Notes: generated by a model not told the origin, from the sequence alone. A stretch of DNA of 64,000 bases from JBQTKD01 sp963703165 (GCA_963703165.1 OY969798.1:3162001-3226000); one strand, 5' to 3'. Positions 8,611 to 18,866 are shown, counted from the first letter of the stretch. Numbers and translations: made by a program.

Positions 8611-9669
8611 CTACTCCTGAGGGCTCGTCAGATACTTCGTGAGGTTCGTCGGAGCGTAGCTGGGCTGCCAGTCGCGTCTGGCACCGACACTGGCGTGCAG
8701 CGATTGACTGGGGTCGGCGCCGCCGTAACCGCCGACTCCGTCCGGGTCCGGCAAGCGCCCGATCGTGCGCACGCCGATCGGCAGTCGGCGCCAGATTCCC
8801 GAGCGGGAATCGGCGATGTTGCCGTAGATGTCGTTGGGCGGCTCGGTCCCCGGGCGGAAGAGCAGGCCGCTGCGCGCGGCGCGGTCCCGCACGAACGCCA
8901 GGGCCAGGTCGGAGAGCTCGCACTGGGCGTAACCACCGCCGACGTTGGAGTGCACTCCGGCGAACCAGACCTGTTCGAGCACCCGGTTGCCCGGGTGCAC
9001 GGGCTTGGCCCACAGCGTCGGCTTGAAAGCGGCGCGGCGCTCGTCGATCGCCAACGCCTGCACCGCCACGTCGACGCTGCTGGACAGTTGCACGTCGTGG
9101 AACCCCCAGCGCAGCCGGGCGAAGCCGCCGAGTACCGGGAACGCCACGATCGGGACACCGAGAGCGCCAACGGTGTCGAAGACCCCGAGGAACGCGATGC
9201 GGCTCTCCACGGAATGTGCACGGCGGAAGGCCTGGGCCTGCTCACCGTTGGGGTGCGCGCCCGGCTCACGGTTGCGGTAGAGCCGGAAGGCCGAGCCGAT
9301 GCGCCCGACCTCCTCGGGCCGCAGCACCCCGACGTTGCGGATCATCCCGGCCACGCTGCGCGCGGTGTACGCGCCGCGGCTGAAGCCGAACAGGAACAGC
9401 GCGATCGCCGGCCTCGTAGTTCTCCACGATCCAGCGGTAGGCCTCACGGACATTGTCCGACAGGTCCCTCCCGAACAGGCCGCCGCGCAGTCTCGAGCGC
9501 CGGTTCGTGCCCACGCCGGCCTGGTAGTACGCGCGCTGCTCGACGCCGTCGGCGCCGGTCGGGGCGACCGCCCGTCGCAACTTCCAGATGTTGGTGGCAT
9601 CCGTGCCACCCGCGCGGGGTGTTCCAGCGTCCCGTCGCAACAGATCACCAAACGCTTCACGTCGGGCAT
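8611..9669 (-). pseudogene. DUF2235 alpha/beta-hydrolase, frame broken three times
   Basis: The protein starts VKRLVICCDGT, contains the nucleophile elbow GFSRGAYTARS, and ends with GVHSNVGGGYAQCELSD and a C-terminal Tle1-like region. This is the DUF2235 family, related to phospholipase effectors and uncharacterised hydrolases. The main frame is interrupted: near 9629 and 9612 single extra bases shift out DGTWNTP and GGTDATNIWKL, and near 9402 the frame returns before IALFLFGFSRG. The intervening 70 residues (TNIWKL to VENYEAGD) are well conserved in the alternate frame. The gene is therefore probably intact in the organism, with sequence errors here, but true decay cannot be excluded. Confidence 0.7.
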
Positions 9670-9759
9670 CCTGCCCCAACTCGACGCCGGCCGGCGGAAG
9701 CCCTTCGGGAAGGACGTTCGGATTGTCCCGATGGGTGCTCAAGGCCGAGGGATCCTGTC

Positions 9760-11140
9760 CTAGCGATCCAACTCCCGGTAGGTCCCCGGGTTCACGTCGA
9801 ACAGCGACGGCGGCGGGTTCGCGACGAAACAAGCGTCGAGCGAGACATTGAGGTTGCCGGTCATGTCGAGGGTGTCCGCGTAGAGCATGCCGATGTGGTC
9901 GGCGGTGCCGTTGGCCTTGAAGATTTGCCCACCGGGGCCGGCGCCCGACAGGTAGAGCGACGCGGCGAGTTGGGTGTTGCCGTTGAGGCGGGCGTTGCCA
10001 CCCTTCACGATGATCGACCAGCGATGCGTCGAGACACAGCGGGTTCAGGGCGTTCGTGATGCGGGTGCGGGACCACAGCGAGCCGTCCAGCGGCTTGAGG
10101 TCGACGGTCTGATTGGACGAGCAGGTCGAAGAACAGCACGGTGTGCGGATTCGCCGCCCCGTCCGGGACGGCCCAACCGCCGGGCGAGGTGTAGTAGGTC
10201 CCCTGCGCCTGCGCCGTGATCTTCAGCTGTTCGATCTGCGGCGTCGGTCAACGCCGGCCGGGTGATGCCGAAGGTCCGGAACAGGGCCTGGTCGTCGCGC
10301 AGGAATGATCCGTTGACGTCGAGGGTGCCGTTGAGGTCGACGTCGCGGGGGATGTAGGCGGGCAGGGCGCTCGCGGCGGCGCACGGCACGAGGGACATCA
10401 GACCGCCCAGCAGCGGCAGCTGGGTCAACGACCCACCGAATCGGTCCTGGTCGTAGGGATAGGCGCTGTTGCACGGCTTGAGGGAGATGCCGAGCAGGTT
10501 CAGCCCGTCGTGGATCGGCCTGGTGGTGTTCGAGCAGTACTGCCCGCTGCCCTGCGACTCCGTGATCACCTGCGAGGAGTGCACGCCGATCGGGACGCCG
10601 TACGCGGCGTCCAGGCCGGCCGCGTAATGCTGCGAGGTGATCTTGTCGCGCTTGTACACACAGCCGGTCGTGAAGATGCTGATCTGCTCGAGGTCCACGG
10701 TGCCGCCCAGGTTGATCGTGCGGCCGAAGATGCCCTTCGGCAGGTCGATCGGGGCGACCGTGACCTCGACCTCGATGGTCCGCTCGGCCGGCCCGCCGGC
10801 GAGCCCGGTCGAGTGCACGACGTAGCGGTCCCCGGCGTCCCCGTTGCCGATCGACAGCGGGGCGATCCACCCGGTCCAGCTACCGCCCGCGCACGTTGAC
10901 CGTCACCGGTGTCGTCGGATTCCAGGGGTTGGTCGTGCAGGTGGCTGGATAGCAGCCGAGCTTGCGCGTGCCCGACCGGCGGATGTAGGAGATCGCCTGC
11001 GCGATACCCGCTTCGGCGACGTCGAGTGCGCTGCCCGCCTGCTGCGCCTGACCCGCGCCACGCATGTCCCGGGTCGCCAGCGCCGTACCCACCCCGGCCA
11101 GGACAGTCACCATCACGATGACCGAGATGGTAAGGATCAT
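9760..11140 (-). pseudogene. PilX-like pilus assembly protein, frame broken
   Basis: The N-terminus MILTISVIVMVTVLAGVGTALATRDM is the hydrophobic helix of PilX-type minor pilus proteins. A helical DVAEAGIAQAISYIR segment and a long Gly/Asn/Thr-rich beta domain follow. Homologous sequence continues through four frame changes near 10883, 10240, 10120 and 10020, each explained by one extra base; for example QIEQLKITAQAQGTYYTSPGG lies in one frame and VDLKPLDGSLWSRTRIT in the next. The ATG at 11138-11140 overlaps the stop of the pilW-like gene. It is the last gene of the pseudopilin operon. Like the other frame-broken genes in this patch, it is probably functional in the real genome. Confidence 0.6.
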
Positions 11141-11871
11141 GGCCGAGCCACGGTCGGCGGCCGCGCGGAGTCGCTGGTTGCGCGGGCGGGTGCTCGCGAT
11201 GCCATCTGATTACCCATCAGGAGAGGCTGGCGATTTCGGAAGTCGACCTGCGTGCGGTAGTCCTGTCTGCGACCGTCCCGTCGAACCGACACGGCGATCA
11301 CCACGGAGTCGATCCGGGCGAGTTCGGCCCCGTCCGGGCTGCCGTTCTGGTTCCCGACGGGTGCGGGGGCCTGATCGAGTTCGGCCCAGCCGACGATGCC
11401 GTCGGCGTTGCGGTCGTACTGCCACTGGCTGCTGCGCAGGTCCAGGGTGAAAACGGTGACGTTGTCGGCCAGAACGGGCGTGGTCACGGCGGTCCCCAGC
11501 GGCGTCGTTGACCGTCAGGGTGAGCACGCCCTGCGCCGGGGTGAAGCGGTAGGTCAGCACCTCGGGGTCCGCGGCGTCGAGGTCCCGGGCACCGTCGTCG
11601 TCGAAGTCCGCCCAGAACGTGATCGCGGTCGGCGATGTGGGCGTGGCCGGCAGATCGACCTGGTCGATGGTGCCCGCCTGGCGAAGTTCGCGGACCAGTC
11701 GTTCGGTGGCACGGCGGACATCGGCGGTGAGCTCGCTGTTGAGGCGGGCGTCGTCGCTCACCGCCCGGGTGGTCAACACCGACCCCAGCAGAAGGGATCC
11801 CACGACCGACATCAGCGCGGTGCCGTCAGCAACTCGATCATCGTGAAGCCCGCGTCGCGGGCGGCAGTCAT
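11137..11871 (-). pseudogene. PilW-like prepilin, frame broken
   Basis: It begins MTAARDAGFTMIELLTA, a type IV prepilin leader with cleavage expected before Phe of GFTMIELL and Glu at +5. After a frame change near 11823 it continues ALMSVVGSLLLGSVLTTRAVSDDARLNSELTADVRRATERLVRELRQAG, then a beta-rich domain. A second frame change near 11487 leads into DNVTVFTLDLRSSQWQYDRNADGIVGW. The size and layout fit PilW. The ATG overlaps the upstream pilV-like stop by 4 bases and the stop overlaps the pilX-like start, so translation is coupled along the operon. Confidence 0.6.
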
Positions 11872-13678
11872 CGGTTGTCCTCGGCCCGGCAGCTCGCCGC
11901 ACCGATCGCGACGGACACGGCCGTCTCCGGTGCGTCCGACCCGGCCACGGCCTTGGTCTGCACGGTGACCAGCGCCGGGATCGTCACCTCGGCGACATGC
12001 TGGGCGGCAACCCGGGTGACGCGATCCTGCGTCAGACCGGCCCAGGACTCGATGTAGTCCCCGAGGGTGCGCGTCGTGCTCACCGGGGTCGAGAGGGACA
12101 CACTGGCGAGAGGATCGGTCGGTCGTGCTCGTCCGTGACCACGCCCGCGCTCACGTACTCCCCGTGGCCCGGCAGGATCTCGATGCCGAGGACGACCACG
12201 CCCGGGACCCAGCGCCAGTACTCGACCTCGGCGCGGTAGCTCACCGTGGTGCTCGGGGTGTGCGCGATCCCGGACACCGTGCAGCGCGCCGCCGAACGCG
12301 CGGTGATCCGGATGAGGCCGTCCGGGGCGTAAGGTGGTCGGCAGCAGCCGGACTCACGTCGGTGTGCGGCTCCACCGCACGCTTCCACCGACATCGGATT
12401 CGTCGGCGCGAGTCTCGTCGGTGCTGTTGAGATAACCGCTGCCGGTCAGATGCGAGACCGCGCCGGTGAGGCTGAATGCGCAGTTGTGCAGTCCGGTGAT
12501 CAGGTTGCGTCAGCACGCTGCCGACGGGCGGCACGGCGTCGAGGGACACCAGGGGTTGGACCAGTCCGGACAGGGTCGGGTTCGCCGCGCGGTACTGGAA
12601 ACCGTCGCGGGTGACGTTGTCCGGCATCTGCGTCTGCACGGGGTTGAGCACGCTCGGCAGGCCCTGTACCCCGGCGCGAGGCAGACCGTTGTCCGCCGCG
12701 AGGACGAAGGGCGGAATCAGCGTGGCACCCCAGCAGGGTCCCGAGCAGCTCGAGCCCAGCGCTCCTGCGGTGGCGTTGAGGTTGACGATGTTCGTGTACG
12801 GCGCATCCACCGAGAGGTTCGCCCCGTCGGCGCGCCCGGTCACCGAGCTGCCCGCGCCGATCGCGGACAGGTTGGCTCGCGCTTGGCTGGTCGTGGACAA
12901 CGAGCCGCTGAGGTCGAGCTGACCCCCCGTCAGCGAAACGCGCTCGGCGCTCGTGGTCGATGAGCCGATCTCGACCGCGGTGGCGCGCGCGTTGCAGTTT
13001 GATCCGGGTCTCTGCGGCCGTCCGGGACGCGATCTGGGTGTACACCGTGACGGGTTTCCACCCGCCGAGGCCGGAGTACAGGACGGTCGCGGTGACCCCG
13101 ACCTGCGAGCTGGACGGGTAGTCCTTGCCGGCCAGTTGGCTGTTGTAGCCGGCGGCGGGTGCCACGACCCTCGGAATCACTTCGCCGGTCACGAACGTCG
13201 TGTTCAGCACGACGGCGAAACCTGCAGGCAGGTCCGGGCTACCCGGCGGAAGCACCTTGCGATACATCGCGACACCGGCGAGCTCGTACGCACAGCGCCC
13301 GGCGTTGGACGCCGCCACGTATCCACTCGACGCGGCAGACGGGGGATTCGCCCCGCTGACACCGCAGGTGGGGTTCGCGATGGGTGGGGTGGTATTGCGG
13401 TAATAGGTGTCCAGCAGATCGCGGTGATCACCGGCCGCCGGCGCGACCCGGTAGGGCAGCGTGCGCATCGCGTCGAGTTGTCCCTGCAGGACCCCCTTGG
13501 CCTGCGCCACGAGCTTCGCGGTCCCGGTGGCCCGGATGGAAGCGACCATCTGCGGCCCGGCGGCGGCCATCGCGATTCCGAGCAGGGCGATCGCGATCAC
13601 GATCTCCAGCAGGCCGAAACCGCCGTCGCCTGCCGGGCGGAAGAAGCGTCGAGCGGTCGCCAACAGTCGCTCAGCCAC
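11868..13678 (-). pseudogene. PilV-like prepilin with large C-terminal domain, frame broken
   Basis: The leader FFRPAGDGGFGLLEIVIAIALLGIAM is a type IV prepilin signal (GFGLLEIV). A long beta-rich ectodomain rich in Asn, Thr and Gly follows. Frame changes occur near 12990, 12510, 12350 and 12095, with recognisable sequence on both sides (for example RADGANLSVDAPYTNIVNLNA, then VSYRAEVEYWRWVPGVVVLG). The total coding length of about 600 residues is large for PilV and suggests an added extracellular domain. It overlaps fimT by 8 bases and the pilW-like gene by 4. Confidence 0.6.
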
Positions 13679-14171
13679 GGGAGACCCGCCCGGTCAGTCC
13701 GTCCACGGCCAGATGGTCGACGTGGTCGCTGTTCGCGCGGGTAAGGCTCACGGTCCCTTGCGACGCGGTACCCCGCGGGTAGAAGGTGACGCCGGTCGTC
13801 GTCCCGCCGCCTCCGCTGGTGAACGACGCGGAGAGCAGATCAACGCCTTTCTCCGGTCGCACCGGCCCCTCGATGCGGACTTGGCCCGCGCTCGCGCAGG
13901 CGCCCCGCAGCACCGAAAAGCTTTCCGCGGACAGATCGAAGTCCACGCACAGCGTTCGGCTCTCGGTGACCGAGCGTTGTTGCGTCTCCCGCAACGCAGC
14001 CTCGATCGCCGCCGCGGTGGCCCGCTGCCGTTCCGCTGCCGTCCACCCGTGCAGGGACGTGACGGCGACCCCGGCAAGGACGCCGAAGATCGCCATCGTC
14101 CAACACACCTCGACGAGAGTGAACCCGTCGGACGACGTCGGGTGCGACCGCGTGGGGGCACGCAAGAGCAT
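13671..14171 (-). CDS. GspH/FimT-type pseudopilin
   Basis: An intact 166-residue minor pseudopilin. A prepilin leader ends at SDGFTLVEVCWTMAIFGVLAGVAVTSL (cleavage before Phe, Glu at +5). A helical AERQRATAAAIEAALRETQQRS and a GspH-like beta domain with a likely Cys-Cys pair (TLCVDFD, LRGACAS) follow. These proteins prime type IV pilus or type II secretion pseudopilus assembly. It is the first gene of a leftward operon with pilV-, pilW- and pilX-like genes. No pilus ATPase or prepilin peptidase is in the window. GTG/ATG alternatives upstream are absent. Confidence 0.8.
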   Translation of the reverse strand: MLLRAPTRSHPTSSDGFTLVEVCWTMAIFGVLAGVAVTSLHGWTAAERQRATAAAIEAALRETQQRSVTESRTLCVDFDLSAESFSVLRGACASAGQVRIEGPVRPEKGVDLLSASFTSGGGGTTTGVTFYPRGTASQGTVSLTRANSDHVDHLAVDGLTGRVSRG

Positions 14172-14462
14172 GGTCGGACGCCTCCCTACGGGGACTGGAC
14201 AGGTCGTGGGGCGCCGCGCGGATCGGGCGGACCGGGAAGTCCGCCGTGATCACTGATCGTCTTCAGCCCTACACAGCAAAGATCGGGTTGCGGCGGGGTC
14301 AATCTTGAGTCGCTTCGGCAACAAGAAAGCAACTCGACCTGCGCGGCAGAGAAGCGTGGGCCATCACCGGCAAGTCAGCAGATGGGGCGCTGTCAGCGGG
14401 TTCGCGGGCCTCTGGACCGGTCGGGGTCAGCGGGTGAGCCGTCGGCGGGGGAGGATGAGCGA

Positions 14463-15431
14463 GTGCTGGAGCGCGTTGTCTACACGATTCCGCTGCGCAC
14501 CCGTTTTCGAGGGCTCACCGTCCGGCAGGGGATGCTGCTGCGCGGCCCGGCGGGGTGGGGGGAGTTCGCGCCGTTCGCCGAGTACGACGCGCTCGAGTGC
14601 GGGCCGTGGCTCGCTGCGGCGATCGAGGCGGCGACCGTCGGGTGGCCGGCGCCGGTGCGCGACCGGGTCGCCGTGAACGCGATCGTCCCGGCCTGCGACC
14701 CCGAGCGCGCCCAGCAGATCGTGCGCAGCGGCGGCTGCCGCACCGTGAAGGTGAAGGTCGCCGAGGTCGGGCAGAGCCTGGCCGACGACCTCGAGCGGGT
14801 GGCCGCAGTCCGTGACGCGTTGGGGCCCGACGGGCTCATCAGGGTCGACGCCAACGGCGGCTGGACCGACCCGGTCACGGCGGCGCACGCGATCCGCACC
14901 CTCCACCGGGCCGTCGAGCTGGAGTACGTCGAGCAGCCGTGCCGGACGGTCGAGGAGTTGCGGGAGGTCCGGAGCCTGGTCGACGTCCCGATCGCCGCGG
15001 ACGAGTCCATCCGCCGTGCCGCCGACCCGCTGCGGGTCGCGCGCGAGGAGGCCGCGGACATCGCGGTGATCAAGGTGGCGCCGCTGGGTGGGGTCCGGGC
15101 CGCCCTCGAACTGGTGGAGAAGCTCGGGCTGCCGGTCGTGGTGTCCTCCGCGCTGGAGACCTCCGTCGGCATCGCGGCCGGGGTCGCCCTGGCGGCCGCA
15201 CTGCCTGACCTGCCCTACGCCTGCGGGCTGTCCACCGTCGCCCTCCTGGAGCGTGACGTCGTCGCCGAGCCGCTCCTGCCCGTCGACGGGTACCTTTCAG
15301 TGCGCGCGGTCTCGCCCGACCCCGCTGCATTACGCCAGGTCAGCGCCGACGACGATGTGACGGTGCATTGGCACGACCGGCAGGCCGCCGTCGCAAGGGC
15401 GATGGCATCCGAAGCGGAGGCAACGCCCTGA
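14463..15431 (+). CDS. menC: o-Succinylbenzoate synthase
   Basis: MenC dehydrates SHCHC to o-succinylbenzoate. The 322-residue enolase-superfamily product shows the lysine motif TVKVKV near residue 94. The metal ligands follow in RVDANGGW, EYVEQPCR and AADESI, then the second lysine in VIKVAPLGG. GTG at 14463 was chosen because a GGGGGAGG ribosome site lies at 14447-14454 and the conserved start VLERVVYTIPLRTRFRG follows. It overlaps menD. The 291 bases upstream, to the divergent fimT start, contain no recognisable gene. Confidence 0.94.
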   Translation: MLERVVYTIPLRTRFRGLTVRQGMLLRGPAGWGEFAPFAEYDALECGPWLAAAIEAATVGWPAPVRDRVAVNAIVPACDPERAQQIVRSGGCRTVKVKVAEVGQSLADDLERVAAVRDALGPDGLIRVDANGGWTDPVTAAHAIRTLHRAVELEYVEQPCRTVEELREVRSLVDVPIAADESIRRAADPLRVAREEAADIAVIKVAPLGGVRAALELVEKLGLPVVVSSALETSVGIAAGVALAAALPDLPYACGLSTVALLERDVVAEPLLPVDGYLSVRAVSPDPAALRQVSADDDVTVHWHDRQAAVARAMASEAEATP

Positions 15432-17146
15432 ACCCGTCCACCGCGCTCGCCCGCGTGGTCGTCGACGAACTGCGTCGCTGCGGCGTGACCGAGGCCGTTC
15501 TGGCCCCCGGGTCACGATCCGCGCCACTGGCCCTCGCCCTGCTCGCCGAGCCGGGCATCCGGTTGCACGTGCGCCTCGACGAACGATCCGCCGGCTTTCT
15601 CGCGATCGGCCTGGCCCGTGCCTCCGGCAACCCCGCCGCCGTGATCTGCACCTCCGGGACCGCCGTCGCGAACCTGCACCCCGCGGTGCTCGAGGCCGAC
15701 CTCGGCAACGTCCCGCTGCTCCTGCTCACCGCCGACCGCCCCCCGGAGCTCCGCGGCACCGGATCGAGCCAGACCGTCGACCAGCTCGGCCTGTTCGGCC
15801 GCGCCGTGCGGCTGTTTGCGGAGGTCGGCGCCCCCGAACCCATCCCCGGCCAGGTCGCGTACTGGCGCTCCCTGATCGGACGCGCGGTGGCCGCCGCCTG
15901 CGACGGCCCCGTGCACCTCAACCTCGCCTTCCGCGACCCGCTCATCCCCGACGACGGCGACGACGGCCCGACCTGGCCCGAAGCCCTCGAGGGCCGCGCC
16001 GACGGCGAACCCTGGGTGCGGGTCCGCCAACGACCGCCCGCGGCCGGTTGGCGGCTGGGTCAGCCGGTGGACCTCGACGGCACCCCGGCCCTGGACCTCG
16101 CCGACTTGCTCGGCGGGGAGATCCCCGAGCGCGGCGTCGTGGTGGCCGGTGACGGTGTCGCCGACCCCGAGACCGTGCACGCCCTGGCCGAGGCGCTGAA
16201 CTGGCCGCTGCTCGCCGAGCCCACCAGTGAGGCCCGCCGTGGGCCCGCGACCGTCGCCGGGTACCCGTACCTGCTGGCCGACCAGGGCTTCGCGGCGCAG
16301 GCTCCCGACGTCGTGATCAGTGTCGGCAACCCGGGCCTGTCCCGTCCGCTGCTGCGCTGGATCGCCCGCGCCCCCCGGCACATCGTCGTCGACCCCCACG
16401 GCGCCTGGGCCGACCCGACCCGCACCGCCTACCTGGTGCTCCCCGACCTGCCGACGGTGTCCGCGCCCGCCCCGGCCGGCCCGTGGATGCAGCGGTGGCA
16501 GGACGCCGCGACCCTCGTCGAGAAGGTCCTCGACGACCTCGTCGACGCCGACCCGCTGACCGAACTGGGCGTGGCCCGCACGATCGGCAAGGTCGCCGCC
16601 CCCGACGGCCTGCTGTTCGTCGGACCCAGCCGCCCCATCCGCGACGTCGAGGCGACCCTGCCCGCCCGCCACGACCTACGGGTGCTCGCCAACCGCGGCG
16701 TCAACGGCATCGACGGCGTCGTGTCATCCGCCATCGGCGCCGCGCTGTCCGACCAGAGCATCGGCGGCGGCCCCGCCGTGGCCCTGATCGGCGACCTCAC
16801 CTACTTCCACGACCGCAATGGCCTCCTGCTCGGGCCCGACGACCCGTGCCCGGACCTGACGCTGGTGGTCGTCGACAACGACGGCGGCGGGATTTTCTCC
16901 TTGCTCCCGCAGGCCGGGGTCCCCGGCTTCGAGCGGGTCTTCGGCACCCCGCACGGCCGCGACATCTGCGCCGACGCGGCACTGGCCGGCATCCCCGCGC
17001 GCACCGTCACCACCCGCGCCGACCTCGCCGCCGCCCTGACCGAGACCGGCGGTCTGCGCCTGATCCGCGTCGCCACCGACCGCACCGCGAACGCTGCCCT
17101 GCACACGCGCCTGCAGGCCGCCGTGGGAGCCGCGCTCGCGCGGTGA
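15428..17146 (+). CDS. menD: SEPHCHC synthase (CTG start)
   Basis: MenD is the ThDP-dependent enzyme joining isochorismate and 2-oxoglutarate. The product of about 572 residues begins NPSTALARVVVDELRRCGV and has the catalytic-Glu region VLAPGSRSAPLALAL. DRPPELRGTGSSQTVDQLGLFG follows, then the ThDP motif region LIGDLTYFHDRNGLLLG with NDGGGIFSLLPQ. No ATG, GTG or TTG precedes the conserved NPSTALA start nearby; CTG at 15428 does, 8-10 bases after GGAGG, and its CTGA overlaps the menC stop. An ATG further upstream would give an unusual Arg-rich extension. Confidence 0.92.
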   Translation: MNPSTALARVVVDELRRCGVTEAVLAPGSRSAPLALALLAEPGIRLHVRLDERSAGFLAIGLARASGNPAAVICTSGTAVANLHPAVLEADLGNVPLLLLTADRPPELRGTGSSQTVDQLGLFGRAVRLFAEVGAPEPIPGQVAYWRSLIGRAVAAACDGPVHLNLAFRDPLIPDDGDDGPTWPEALEGRADGEPWVRVRQRPPAAGWRLGQPVDLDGTPALDLADLLGGEIPERGVVVAGDGVADPETVHALAEALNWPLLAEPTSEARRGPATVAGYPYLLADQGFAAQAPDVVISVGNPGLSRPLLRWIARAPRHIVVDPHGAWADPTRTAYLVLPDLPTVSAPAPAGPWMQRWQDAATLVEKVLDDLVDADPLTELGVARTIGKVAAPDGLLFVGPSRPIRDVEATLPARHDLRVLANRGVNGIDGVVSSAIGAALSDQSIGGGPAVALIGDLTYFHDRNGLLLGPDDPCPDLTLVVVDNDGGGIFSLLPQAGVPGFERVFGTPHGRDICADAALAGIPARTVTTRADLAAALTETGGLRLIRVATDRTANAALHTRLQAAVGAALAR

Positions 17147-17255
17147 CGGGCACGTCGGGCCGGTCCCGCGCGTTGACCGGTTCGCGACGCAGCGAGTCGC
17201 ACCTCGCACCCGATCGGGGCTGAGGCCACCGGGGTACTCATGAGACGGTTAGCGC

Positions 17256-17846
17256 GTGGCTGAACTGGACACCGACCCCTCCGACCTCAGCGGGGGACGG
17301 GCACATAAGGCGGCGCGACCCACGCCGCCGCCGGAGCTCCGCCGCCGGTGCCTGTGGATCGTCGGCGTCGCCGCGATCCTCGCCTACGCCACGGACCTGA
17401 TCACCAAGGTGATCGCGGTGGAGAAGCTCGCCAACCGCGAACCCATCGAGATCGTCGGGACGATCTTCCAGCTCGAACTGGTCCGCAACCCCGGGGCCGC
17501 GTTCGGCCTCGGCGTCGGGGTGACGATCGTGTTCACCGTGGTCAGCCTCGGGGTGGTCGCAGCGATCCTCTACAACGCCCGCCGCCTTGGCAGTGTGGGC
17601 TGGGCCCTCGTGTTCGGGCTCGTCCTCGGCGGGGCGCTGGGCAATCTCACCGACCGCCTGCTGCGCGACCCGGGCGTCGGGCGCGGGCATGTCGTCGACT
17701 TCTTCCACCTGAAGAACTGGCCGGTCTTCAACGTCGCGGACAGCGCCTTCTGCATCGCCGGCGGCATCGTGGTCCTCCTCGCGATGCGCAACGTCCCCCT
17801 CGAAGGGGCTCGCGCCCGAGAGCTGGAACCCGAGGACTCCGACTGA
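17256..17846 (+). CDS. lspA: Lipoprotein signal peptidase II
   Basis: LspA removes signal peptides from diacylated prolipoproteins in the membrane. The 196-residue product has four hydrophobic helices and the family motifs ATDLITKVIAV, LVRNPGAAFG, GGALGNLTDRLL and VVDFFHL...FNVADSAF. The catalytic aspartates lie in NLTDR and NVADSAF. GTG at 17256 fits. The window encodes many of its likely substrates (lipoproteins at 3.3, 30, 32.9, 42 and 45.8 kb). Confidence 0.95.
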   Translation: MAELDTDPSDLSGGRAHKAARPTPPPELRRRCLWIVGVAAILAYATDLITKVIAVEKLANREPIEIVGTIFQLELVRNPGAAFGLGVGVTIVFTVVSLGVVAAILYNARRLGSVGWALVFGLVLGGALGNLTDRLLRDPGVGRGHVVDFFHLKNWPVFNVADSAFCIAGGIVVLLAMRNVPLEGARARELEPEDSD

Positions 17847-17880
17847 ACCCGAACGCGCCGCGACGGGGTAGAACGGGAGC

Positions 17881-18852
17881 ATGACCTCGAACCCGATCCC
17901 CACCCGCACGCTCGGCGCCAACGGCCCCCTGGTCGGTGCGGTGGGGTTGGGCTGCATGGGCATGTCCTGGGCCTACGACCCTGCAGATCGGGACTCCGAC
18001 CGCTCGGCGGCCACCATCCACGCCGCTCTCGACGCCGGTGTCACGCTGATCGACACCGCCCCGGCCTATGGTCCGTACACCAACGAGGAGCTGGTCGGCA
18101 GCGCTCTTGCGGGGCGTCGCGACGAGGCGGTGCTGGCCACGAAGGTCGGGATGATCCTGGACCCGAGCACCTTCGACTTCGTCAAGAACGGCCGCCCCGA
18201 CCACATCCGGGAATCCTGCGAGGACTCGCTGCGCCGTCTGCAGGTCGAGCACGTCGAACTGTTCCAACTGCACCGCGTCGACCCGGACACCCCGCTGGAG
18301 GAGACCTGGGGCGCCATGGCCGAGCTCGTCGAGCGCGGCCTGGTCCGCGCCCTCGGACTGTCCGAGGCCAGTGCCCAGGAGTGCGCCCTCGCGCACGCGA
18401 TCCACCCGGTGGCCTCGGTGCAGTCGGAGTTCAGCCTGTGGACCCGCGACGTCCAGGACAACGGCGTGCTGGGCTGGTGCGAGGCCAACGGTGCCGCGTT
18501 CATCCCGTTCTCCCCGCTGGGACGCGGGTTCCTCACAGGCACCATCGACGCGCACACCAGCTTCGAGGCCAAGGACTTCCGGGCCCGCAACCCGCGCTTC
18601 GCCGACGAGGCCCGGGCGGCGAACCAGCGCATCGTGGACGAGGTACGCGACGTCGCGACCACCCTGGGCGCCACCCCGGCGCAGGTCGCGATCGCGTGGA
18701 CCCTCGCGCAGTCGCCCTGCATCGTCCCGATCCCCGGCACCCGACGCCCGGAGCGGGTGCTGGAGAACGCCGCCGCCGCGGCGCTGGTCCTGCCCGACGT
18801 CGAGCTGAAGCGCCTTGACGAGGTCCCGCCGCCCGTCGGATCGCGATACTGA
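17881..18852 (+). CDS. Aldo/keto reductase
   Basis: A 323-residue AKR-family NADPH oxidoreductase with a TIM-barrel layout. The catalytic tetrad is visible: Asp in LIDTAPAYG, Tyr in the same motif, Lys in LATKVG and His in LFQLHRVD. The C-terminal NADPH-binding motif PIPGTRRPERVLENAAA is present. The family resembles AKR13/YajO-like enzymes acting on aldehydes and ketones; the substrate is unknown. ATG at 17881 is 34 bases after lspA, so the two are probably co-transcribed. Confidence 0.9.
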   Translation: MTSNPIPTRTLGANGPLVGAVGLGCMGMSWAYDPADRDSDRSAATIHAALDAGVTLIDTAPAYGPYTNEELVGSALAGRRDEAVLATKVGMILDPSTFDFVKNGRPDHIRESCEDSLRRLQVEHVELFQLHRVDPDTPLEETWGAMAELVERGLVRALGLSEASAQECALAHAIHPVASVQSEFSLWTRDVQDNGVLGWCEANGAAFIPFSPLGRGFLTGTIDAHTSFEAKDFRARNPRFADEARAANQRIVDEVRDVATTLGATPAQVAIAWTLAQSPCIVPIPGTRRPERVLENAAAAALVLPDVELKRLDEVPPPVGSRY

Positions 18853-18866
18853 CCTGTCCTGACAGG
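18853..18866. terminator. Small hairpin after aldo/keto reductase
   Basis: CCTGTC-CT-GACAGG forms a 6-bp stem starting at the base after the reductase stop codon. It may act as a weak terminator. The rest of the 291-base stretch up to 19143 is lower in GC and holds the promoter region of the monooxygenase gene; no ORF with coding character was seen. Confidence 0.3.
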
